64,000 bases of DNA from Plecoglossus altivelis (Eukaryota; Chordata; Actinopteri; Osmeriformes; Plecoglossidae): contig BROE01000013.1 of assembly GCA_036571765.1 (NCBI GenBank), positions 15,690,342-15,754,341 on the forward strand, written 5' to 3'. The notes beneath the pieces were generated by a model, which saw nothing but the letters and a program-made list of their open reading frames with translations, did no database searches and had not been told where the DNA came from. The stretch's first letter is position 1. Each line of letters begins with the position of its first letter. Made by a program: the position numbers and the translations under genes. Below, piece by piece: positions 25,301-37,200 of this stretch.

Positions 25301-28300
25301 TCTATCTGGACCATCTAGCCATTCACAGACAACCAAATGTCAGACCCTGAGACCATCAGAGGCTAAATAAGAAATGCGCGTTGCTCTTTTCCAAACTGGA
25401 AATTTGTTATGCAAACACAACACATATGTATGCAGCCAGGTTGCAGGGTGGCTGGAACCAGGGGCGTTTCTGCGTGACAGTCTATAAACACTTCCTTACT
25501 GTCCTTCACAGCCATCTGCGCGCTAGCCTGGTGATAGCCAATCAGAAGGCTAGGTGGCTAGCACACAGCCGGGTAGGGAGGCGCTGGAGTAGGACAGGAA
25601 GAGTATACCTGATATGGACATGGGTGCCAGATCCAGGAGGCTGGAGGGAGCCTTGTAAGGGAACATCTGGCTTTATCATGGAATCAGAGCAGGCTTCTCT
25701 CATAAACACTGGCCAGTCAGCCAGCCAGCCAGCCAACCAGCCAGTCAGCCTGAGCCCTGCTGTAACCCAGGCCAATAACAAGCACGAGAACACAGACAAT
25801 ATATCAGGGCCAGGAAGGGAGCAAAAGAGAGAGCTGGAGAAAGAACAGAGAGATCGAGTGGAAGAAACAGAGGGACACAAAGAAAGAGGTAGAGAATGAG
25901 AAAGATAAGGGAAGGAAACACACGACGAGAGGCCTAGAAAAAGATAGAGAGGGAGAGGAAGAGTGAGAGAGCGAGCCATAAGAGGGAGAGTGAAAGAGAG
26001 TGAGACACACAGACAGAGAGCAAAGCTGTGAAAAAAAAATCGTCTGTTGTCAAGTAAATCATTTACAAACAAGTGCCCGCCACCGGCACCAGGCACAGCC
26101 TTTCCTATACTCAATTATCTAAGCTGTCACCTTTGCAGCTCACACTTTGCTCCGTGAACATCCAGGAGAAGCACTGCATCTGCACTGCTAGTCCAACTCA
26201 CATTCCATTTGGCCAAAACTCAAACTAAATATCACTTCTTAATTTGACTCCATCACTCAGTCCCAAATCTAATCTCAAATTAATTGAACAACTATTGATT
26301 TATAATAGCCGTATACCAATCTCTGGAAGGACGCAAATCAAACAGCAGATAGGCCGAAGCCAGGAACATGTTCATGACCGGGTGATAACTTCACACTGAA
26401 CACCTTCATTACAGGAGCACCACAGGTGAGAGTGTGTGTGTCTGTGTGTGTGTGTGTCAGCGGATGCCAGCAGCAAGACTGCACCTCCTCACCTGAGGCA
26501 TGTCTGTCTGCAGTGGAATCAGTAAGTCAGAGAGTGAAATGTCAGCAGTGATGCCTCAGCGTCGCTGGGTGAGCACTTCATGACAGCTTCCATGCAGGCG
26601 TCATCAGACCGTCCTGTCCCCGGGAGCTGGCCCCTGGGCCTGGGGACCAGCCCCAGCAGAGGGCCTCACCGGTGACATCATCATCATTGAGTTTGGAGTT
26701 CTAGCACCTCATTACGATGCAGCAGCAACAACTAAAATCCCCGGTTGGAGTCGTCAGAGGAGAAAGCTGTGATTGCTATTGTGTGACAGGGCTTCAGTGT
26801 GCTGAAGCTAGTGCTGGTGGCTAATTCCCGAGTGTTTAGCCTGGGCATAATGAAGGGAAAGTGTCCCTGTCTGTCTGCAGTGTTGCCAGCCCGCTTTGCC
26901 AGGGGAGAACACGGAGAACCTGTCGCTGGAACACGCAGACACGGAAACACAGACAACAGGGAGAGAGGGGAGGGGGAGGAATTTTCTACATGACGTCTAT
27001 TGAGGAACTGGTTTGGTTTACACTTTATACCACCTTGTCCTTTATGTTCCCTGTGGACGGCATGACTGGCTGAAATAAGGAGGGTATCCATCCACTTATA
27101 TACACATCCCAACCACACAAGTCTGGGAACGGGTTGAATCCCGACTGCCTAAATCTGGCGGGGTCATAAAAAACTCATGTGTAACAACGTCATTTCCTGT
27201 CCTGAGACACCACAGTCTCACGCTCTGAAGCGGTCTAGAAGCACCGCAGGTCGACACACTTCCCTCCCTCTCCAGGGGGAATCCCAGCAGGCACAAACAC
27301 ATCACTTAACAAGTGGCATGGCATAGGACTGGACCTGTAATCCCGGGTAGCAACACATCAAAATACGTGTGCGTCCTTCATCGCAGGATGTCCCAATCGC
27401 ATTGCTCTTGGTCTATTTAAAAAGTTGAATGTCAAACCGGATAGGGCCTAGTCATTTCAATTTCACGCGGCCCGTTTGGTCACCGTACAATAAGCCATGC
27501 TATCGCCTCAAACACATCTTTGCAAGAAGCGAACAAAAGGACACAAATAACATGCAACAATCTATGTTTTGGAGTTGCGTGAGGGTGCAATTAGTGACAT
27601 CTACAACTTGTGACGGCCAATATGGTGATCCTGAACATCCTAAAACAAACTGCATAGCTTATAGACATGTACACACACATACACGTATTGACATCTGAAA
27701 ATGTTGACCTATACATTGCCTCCCACTAGCTGAAGTCAATCTTAAATTGAGGCAAATTACCTTGGCTAAAGACACCACCCGAGTCACATTGTAGGACAAA
27801 CGGTGATCCTGTCACTAGTGACAACGAACATCCTCCAGATCCTTCGACAGGCTGAGCTAGGAGGGAACAGTGATCTGTGGGCCAGGTAAGAAGATCCAGA
27901 CCCAGGTATGTGCACAGACGACTCTGAACGGGGTAGGCCCTACCTCGGCCTACCTTAGAAACGCACACCGCACTCCCCATCCGCACTCCCTGCGGTCGCT
28001 GACTAGAACTCTGACTGCCACGTGAGTCAGTCTCCCTCACGCCGACTCATACCGCAGAACTGGTTTCAGGCCTACGCTGCACGGTAACAGTAGCACAAGC
28101 ACACGCTCGCGCACTCTGACGCACGCTCAACCTGGAAAAGACGGCAATAGGTCAGACTCTCTCTGCTGCCACATTTTCTTTTGCGCAATTCCTGGCATGG
28201 CAGATCGTCTTGATAGATAACTATGTAATTGGAGGGAAAAATGTCAGCGCCCCGGTATAAGCGAAGTGTGTCATTCTGACAGAACACGAAACAGCAGATG

Positions 28301-31300
28301 AACTGATGCAGTGAAGGGGGTCTTTATCACTGGTTTAACATCAGCTGTTGAGAGCTAACAGAATCTCCCTCTTTGTCTTCCCTCGCTTGCCACGGGAAAG
28401 GACACATGTGGCGTCCATTTGCGCCATATGCGCTTCCAAAGAGGGACCCTGTGTCTAACTGCGCTACTCATCTTTCCGTCCTCCGTCCCCCCCACTCCTC
28501 TCCTCAAAACAAGCTAGCCTGTGCTTCTGAGGCTCAGAAGACAAGATAAAGACTTAGCGGACGTCAAAGCGACATATTGGTTAGGGCAGCATAACTAAAC
28601 CACTTTTATCATTTGTCTTGGGTGGAATCCAACGTGCCCCAGTCACAACCCCCCACCCCAGTCCAGCCTCAGCCCAGTCCAGCCCAGCCCAGCCCCAGCC
28701 ATCTTGAATTGCCATTTGGTGCAGCTCCCCACCTAGTGCTGGTGCCAAGGCCAGGGCATATGAGGCCTCTGAGGGTGGGGGTGGGGGGGTGGGGGGTGTA
28801 TCTAGCAGAAGCAGGCAGGGTAGATGGTGCGTGCGTCTTTCCTGACAGAGGGGGAACACAGATACAGCAGAAGCTGTAGACAAACCACAGCATCAGCTGC
28901 TGCCATCCATCCATGCTCTGCAGCAACGCGAGAGACGACTCACACTGGAACACTAAACACCCTTCATCCACAGCAGACAAAAACTCCACGCACGCTGCGC
29001 ACACGCACACACATGGTGGATGGACACGGGGGGGCAGAGAGACACCAGGTGGAATTTGAGCTCTGCGAAAGCACAGCTATCTGACACGAGCGGCCATATT
29101 ATGGAGATGTGACTTTGTTGTTTGTGAAAAGTTTCAGAACCGCAAAAGTCGACCAAGTGATTCATCTGAAAGTGGCTGGCCTGGACAGTGGGCCTCGTGG
29201 CCGGCTCTATAAGTAGCCAACATGCTGATGTCCAGCCTTGCCTCTGTGGCTTCTCTTCGTGCTACTGCCCCTCTCCCTCGCTCCCCCCCCCTCTCTCTCC
29301 GAGGCTGCGTCAAAGCGCTGGCCGGCCGCTCTCCTTCCCCTCCCCACACCCCCGTCACTATCTAATCTCATAACGCCAGCACACGTCATTCATAACTGAC
29401 ACGGCAGACATGTACAGCTCGACGCACTTGTCCAGCCTTGGCTAGGCAGAGGTCCACACACACACACACACACACACTCACAAAGCCACAGTTGTGGCTT
29501 TTCAGTTCCTGACATCTTCATCTGTTCTTTTTTTATTATTTCTTCCTTTTGCTCTCTTTATCTCTGGAGCGTTGACATACTTTGAAGCAGGCAGGGGCCC
29601 TCTCAGTCTGGGCTGTGTTCTCGTCAGAGGGACAGACTCTGACAGGAAGGCTGATTTAGAGGCCGAGGCTGAGGAATCCCAGAACGGAGGGCAGCTATCT
29701 GAGGCCCCCGGAGTTAACAGTCCTCCTCAGAGGCTGCTAAACCTTCGACACTGCTGCTTCTCAACTTTTTTTTTCTTCTCCCAAACAAAGAGAGACCGTA
29801 CTCAAGTATTCGCAACCGGAATGAAACGACTGTCTAACAGACCAAAGACTTCCAATTTAAAGGGCATTTCATAGACATATTATGTCAATGGAATATGGAC
29901 ACTTAAAACCTGAACTTAGGCAATAACATTATGTTTCCCTCAACTCCTTCCACCACCACCAAGTCACCCAAACGTTAGAACAATATCCTGCACTATGCTG
30001 AACTTAACAGCGACAGGTCAGATTCTTTGGCCCAGTTACTAAGCAAGAGAGAGAGCGAGGGAGAGAGAGAGAGATGACTTCCCAGGAATTGATTACAATG
30101 GCAAGCAGGCTCCAAAGCCACCTTGGTCAGACAGCCAGATACCAAGAGGGAGATACCTCATTGGAGCTCTCAGACCTTCCTTAGACACCAGTGATTGATT
30201 TTTTCCTCCTCACCACAAAATCTCACTTACGTCATTGGCTCAGTAAAATGGTGGGGGGGACCTGCTACAGCGGTTGAGCCTCTGTGTGAGTGTGTGCAAA
30301 AGAGAGAGAGAGAGCGAGAGAGGGGGAGAGGGAAAGGAAGAAGAGAGAGAGAGAGAGAGCGAGAGAGAGCGAGCGAGAGAGAGCGAGCGAGAGAGAGCGA
30401 GCGAGAGCGAGAGCGAGGGAAATTAAGGAGAGAGAGCGAGAGAAAGTAAGAGACAAACAGAGAATAGAAACATGAAGGAAGAAGAGCAACAAAGTAAGAG
30501 AAAAGGAGCCAGCAAAAGAGTAAAGAGAGAAGGTGGGGGTTGGAAAGGCAGATCGTTTCTACAAATGTGTGTCGCTCCTACTAAGTATTTTTGTCTACAA
30601 TTCTGAGAGTTATTGAAAAAGGCTACCCTCATTAACTGATGTTTGGGATTTCATTGAAATGACTAATATGGCTTCATAGTTTTGCCCTTTCAGTGGGGTC
30701 TGCCCTCAGCTGCAAACACACAAGCCTTCCTCTGTAGCTGCCACTGACGTCAACCGTCACCTAGCAACAACCTTTTGGTGTAAAAGCGGCAGTGCTGACA
30801 CTGTTTTCAAAAGGGGAGGGGGGAAGCAAGAAAGAGAGCAAGCAGCAAGGGTAGAATTTAAGCAACAAAAGTTTCATCAGGACTACGAACACCTACATTT
30901 CTGCTTAGTATTTCAGCGAGATTTATGTAACAGATTGTCAGTTAATCCAGCAAACAATCCAAATATTTCGAACCAATTGGGATTTTATCTCTGTGTTTTT
31001 GCCAAGGAAATGTGAATTTTACCGTTTTAATTTACAATGCCTATCCATATGAATGTCCATGATTTGGCACACAGTATTAGTCAGTACTATAAAACATACT
31101 CTCACCATTTCTCCATAACAATTCTTTGCAAAATTATAAAAGAGATTCGCCATAAAGTACCCTACCCCTCTAAGCCACTATTTATTAAAGAACCTGATAT
31201 GAATCAAAACAGTGGTCTCCTCTCCCTCATCTTTCCAGTGCTAACCACCATCCTAGTACTCAAATCTCGACCACCAGCGCCAGTCTACGTCAGAGTGGCA

Positions 31301-31566
31301 GGCTGATCTCACCTCAGCAGTCCCCCTCCCCTCCATCCTCTTCCCTGCCTCCCTCCAGTCCTACCCAGTCACTGGGCTGAACAAACACTGGTCACACAAG
31401 CAAGGTTCAACAACCTCCTTCTGGACTTAAAAGCTACTAGGCTACCTGAAATGTTTGAACTGTTGGGAACCTTATGGTGCAATCAAGTATCCGATAGGAG
31501 CCGTGCAGAAAATCCCAGCTCCTCTTGAAACCAATGAGTGCTGATTGGGTGGTTGATACAGCCTAC

Positions 31567-31600
<34 letters not shown>

Positions 31601-34207
31601 AGTGTGTGTGTTCATGCGTTATTAGTAGAAAGGGGAGAGTCCATTCTTTTGTCTTCCTCTAAATACTTCTTTATCTTGTCCCTTCTACTTACGTTGTTTA
31701 CCGGTAACAGTTTAGCTCGTCCAAGACAAATTCTTATCAGCTCAAATATGGCTTTAACGACCTCTCGTCACGCACCAGGAACTTTGTTTCACTCACACGT
31801 GCACACAACAAGACAGATGGGCTTAGATAAGAACACAATACAACATCACATCAAGATGGACAAAGCAGCATATGGTGAGGGCACGACCAAACTCATCTCA
31901 AATTCACTTTTTAAGACCAGACGAAAGGTGTGTTAGCCCCCTGAAACTTTCTCCACATACTAAACATGTTCAAGTGTGAAACACTGAAAACTGTGAACTG
32001 TGTTTACAGTTTTTTGGGGGTTTTGTTTTTTATTGTTCTGTACGTGTATTTGTAGCAGCAACTGGGCCAGGCCCTGGCAGACCTATCATGAAAACTAAGG
32101 AGCTGCAAGCTAATTGCTGGTGATCATGACGCAAACCGTTTCCAGGGTAACCTGGGTTTTGGAGTACCCGCTCCTGCATTTCCTCATCTGTTTGCACACA
32201 CCAGTAGGCTGACAATGCAGTCGCTGCATCCTGTTTCGCTCTGCAGTCGGCCAAACATACAGAGCACCGCGCTAGTTCACTTGCTCGCATTAACCCCGTC
32301 ATTCAACAAGTCTTACCGCTGCCAAGTAGCCTACTGAATTAACAACGGCATAACCTCAGTTCCGAATATTGTTAATATCCCTTGTGTTGTTTTTAAGTAC
32401 TTCAAAGGGGTGAGTTCCACTATATGTAAGTAGACCACGTATTTTATGGTAATGTACTGAGCAAAAACTGATATACTTTAGCCTTTTCGTGGACAATAAG
32501 TAGACCTAATTTTAAACTAAACAATTCCTAATGACTCAGATCACTTGAGAAGTAAGCATTTGTGAATCGACCCTCAGCTGAAGGCATACCTATTACAGGA
32601 AACTAGAACGACAGATGATCTACAACACAGACATTGTGATACCACAAGGAACATGGACAACATGAAAATACAATAACAATTACAGGCCGCGTTTCTTGTG
32701 TCGCACACATCAAAACAAAGAAAGCACTGAAAAGACCGAAACTACATAGTTAAAAAGGACTGTTTCCATCCATGTAAACTATACGAAGTAATACATATGT
32801 CACAATGTAATATGTAACCAAATGTAATGTAACAAAAACATGACTACTTAAATAATCAAAGCCACGTTCAAAAATAACATAAAAATACTGCAATCCCATT
32901 TCAACAATCTGCTGTTGTTAAAAGTGCTAGACGGTACATTTTTATACAATTGTTCATGGCATTACAGTCAGATGCTGAAATCTCTTTAGGAGACTCACAC
33001 ACCTTACCCACTTTGAATTAGTTCCCACTTCAAGTGTGTGTGCGATATCGTGACAGTATCAGGAGGTGTGTTGGCCGACAGTGTCTAGTCAGGCTAAAGG
33101 CTTCTGTAACCTCAGTGTGTGAGATGGGAAAGGGCACGGGGGGCTGCTGCGGTCCTAATTTAAAGTCTCATTTGATCAGCGCTCATGCGTTAACTGGCTC
33201 AGGACAGGGGGAGTGACTCGGAAGATCTCCCCCAAAGTTTCCTTTCCTTTATATAAAATCAAGAGGAAGTGACATGGAGCCACAATAAGTTCAATTTAAA
33301 TAACAATTTGTGTTTTAAATGCGGTCATGTAGTAAATGTGTTTTATGTTAACAGTGACTCTGGACATTAAGAAGATAATAGACTGGAGACAGAAATATAA
33401 ACTACTGTTCTAAATCGGACTTTGTTGTTTCCCTTACATGTGTGTCTAAAGCAGGTTCTGGGTAGCCCTCATAAGCCACTGAGGCTGAATACAAGAGGGC
33501 CTGCCTCAGTAGGGTTACACCGAAACAAACTAGCCCAGCAACAACTATATACTGGCTAAAACAACCAATGAAAATATTATCATTCTATAAGCCTCACTGT
33601 ATAGTCACATGGGGTCAGAAAAACAATGAATCATGAATAAATGAAATGAATAAATTCTAGCAATACTGAGCGAAGGATCCTCTGGAAAAAAACGAAGAAA
33701 AAAAAAAAACATGTGGCCAAAGCATACAAGCAATCTCTTTAACACACACCATTAGACCAGCAGTCCCAGTCTCACACCATCAGCTAAAGACGAGAATTAA
33801 ATGATCCATTAACATAGTCTATCAAATGTGTTGAATTTAAACACTCATTTGTTAAGACACATGGCTCCGAGAAATACGAAGATAATATTAGTTTTTTTAT
33901 AGCAATTCAGTCAATCCTACAGAAAATGTTCAGCGGTATCTTTAATTGCAGTTTTCTCTAGGGAACATTGTGATCGCCTCTGTTTGTCTCATCAGAGCTG
34001 AAGGCAGTCACCGACGTCTACAGGGCGATTAGCAAAACTTGCCTTTTTTCTCTATTTTTTTGCTATGCAGTCACACTGTGGTACGTCACTGGGTAGTGAC
34101 GTCAATGTTATATCATTCCACATGGCTTTACAGCAAGAGAACGTGACAGCTGAGGCACTCTGCTTTTCTGCCGCCCTACTCTTCCCCTCCCTCTCTGCCT
34201 CCCCCCC

Positions 34208-34243
<36 letters not shown>

Positions 34244-37200
34244 TGTCTCTCTCTCTCTCTCTCTCTTGTCTCTCTCTCTCTGTCTCTCTCTGCTGCCTGC
34301 TGCCCTGTCCTCGTGTGTATAGGAGTTAGTTAAGAGCATTATTCACCCCTGCCTGCCTGCCCCCCCCCGGGAGCACTAACTCTACACAAAAAGGGGTCCG
34401 TCAAGTGGGTTTCACCCCTGGGCTAACCAGGGGTACTCCACCCAGCACTCCCACCAAGAAACAAAAGACAGCCCGGCGGAGGATACGAGCTACACAATGC
34501 TGTATGGCCGTGCATTGGAGACATCATACAACACTCCTACTTATTGTGTCATGCTGTCCTCACCCAACTGCTGGTTGGATGTGCTAAAACAGAGGTTTCT
34601 GCATCTGGATGTGGAATGGAGAGGAAGACCTGGTCAATGGGAGTTGGGCTGGTAAAGATAGATGTGGAAAATGGTGGTGTAATGTTGACATGGTAATTAC
34701 AGTTCTGTCCGTATAAGTTGAGTATTTATGGTTCTTTAATGACACAGAGTAACATCATGGTTTTATTTTTCGTCACCAGAGATATTTGGTGAATTCATAT
34801 CGAGAAAGGCCTGTAGTAACACTATGGTAGCTTAATGCATCCTATTAAGAGGTTGGAAAATACAGTGAACGAGAGACTTGAGGAGAGTTTCCTCACATTC
34901 AAGGCAGAAAGATGGGTGTGCACTGGAGTTACAGTTCAACTGGGAAGAGGTATTTTAAGACATTATCTAAAGGTTCTGCTTCGTTCAGGCACCTCTCATG
35001 CCTTACTTTGCTGATTGGGTCTTATGGTGGACTACACCAATTTAAAGACAAATGTAACACGAACAAACTCTCAAATTGCCAATACTATTTGAAGGTATTT
35101 GAGAATGAGTCTTATAAATAGATAGGATGTCATGAATACAACACAGTTCATTCGAATAGAGATAATAACATTACAGACCACTGTGGAAAGATATTTTCTC
35201 TCCAAAAAAAAGGACACAATGTCTGTCCTTCACAGTCTCAACTCAACCTTTAATTGCTCCTGCGATCTTTTCTTTGTGAAGCTCTTCTCGGGATGACAGG
35301 ATTGTATAGCCTGTTGACACCTCAAATGAACCAAAAACACGAATCCCTCTCATCCTGCGCCATTAATTATGAATCAGACGTCTCGCCATCACTTTGTTAA
35401 TACATTATGTAGACAGTGAGAGTTCCAAAATGGCAGAAGCGTCCATGTAGGGTATTCCCTCACTGTCTGTCTGACACATTTACGGATATTACCAACGACA
35501 AACAGATGTGTTCACTCGCACGCGGCTCGTCGCCATACCTCTGAACTACAGTTTAGACCTTACATCCGCAAAGAGAGGACACATAGAAACTATTGTTTTG
35601 CAATATTTGTGCACAGTTTACCAGTCAATCCAAATGTTTCTTGGACCTTGGAGAAAAGAAGTCAGTCCGTTTGTAATTACAAACCAGCAGGGATGTTGCT
35701 GTTAACTGGTGACAGTGATGTTATTACCTACTCGGCACTCTGTAATCTGTTAGATAGGCCTACGGAACATGGCGGAACAAAAGAATAAATCACCTATTTA
35801 AGAACCCGTTCTTTTTCTTTAAAAGAACCTTCAATGTGTTCGAATGCGTGTTTTTCTGGTTTAACATTCTCACATGATCTTCAAATCACTGGTACAGCAA
35901 GGTAAATACATCTGAATTATTACTGTTGAAAGTGACCTATCCGTTGCAAACCGACATGAATACCAGCAGCTGAGTGAGAGCCATGTCTTGTATGGTGTCA
36001 GAGCACAAAAGTGTTGCTTGTTCCATAATAAGGGTGCCAGGCAGAGGTGGGTAGAGTTAGTAGAGTGCTGTTGGAGTCAACATTGTTATGGTGTTCATCT
36101 TTGGGAGCAAAAGCAGTCATGAGCTGAAATGCCAAACACCTGTGATAGCAGTCGTTCCGTGGCTGCCCTTGTCCCTCCCCTCCCACCCCACCCCCCCGGC
36201 CGAACAATACCAAACCCACAGACAAACTTCCTCATGTGCTTAAGATGAACCGATAAAGCCACAACTTGCCAACAGTCTTGCACGGGGAGGGGGGAAAAAT
36301 ATCCAGAGATTGATGACTAAAATCAGTTTCCTTCAAAGAAAAAAGTCCTAATGGATGTGCTGTGTAAATGTTGAGAGACACGAGGACACAGGGGAGACCG
36401 TCTGGACGTCATGCTTCAACCTTGAGTGACTTTCTTTCAAAAATCTTTTTTTCTGGCCGTCACATGCTAATTTGTGATCCCGAGCCATTCTACGCTCAAC
36501 AAGCTGCTGATGCCTGTGTGAAAACCAAGTTAAAATGCTAAAAATCAAACCTGATTATACTTTTTAACATAGTAGACCCATGAGCTATTCTTTGTTCTGT
36601 TTTCACATGCACTACAGTTGCTGTACTTATGTCTACTAAAAACTGAAAATGGAGTACAACAGAAACAAGATTGTAGAAATGAATTGTAGTCCTCTTCCTT
36701 TGCTGATGAATGACCTAATTGTGGGTTTTATACAGTGAGGTGAATATAATTATTATTTTGGCCTTCATATTCAAAAATACAATTTGAATATGTCGTCTTC
36801 TTTTTTCTCACAGCACACTGTGCCTACCCTGGATACAAGCAGGACTTCCTCCATTGCTAAAGCCAGCAGGCTCCGATGTTACTGTGTCTTTCTACGTACA
36901 GACAATGTGACAATCCGAAGTACGCAGCCTTCTACCCTTAGCTACATCCACCATTCCTGGTCGGCAAGCCGTAGTAGCCAGGGTGACGATGATGCTGACG
37001 ACAACACGAGGCTGGCTGGAGCTGGGGAAATGGGCTCAGAGGCTTGGTTATGGAGGGGTTTGCTAGCTGTGCTGCTGATCACATCAAAAGGTCATCGGAC
37101 CACACGTTAGAGTTCATCCCTCCCCAACAAATATCCTCAATATTAAATCAGAATCATTTGGAATTGTTCCACCAGATTAGAGTAGATCAATTACTGTTCA

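Noticed and set aside
25542..26114. 190-codon minus-strand open frame
   Set aside because: Made mostly of Leu/Ser/Cys runs from a GA/CT-rich repeat in PDE3B intron 1; no recognisable family.
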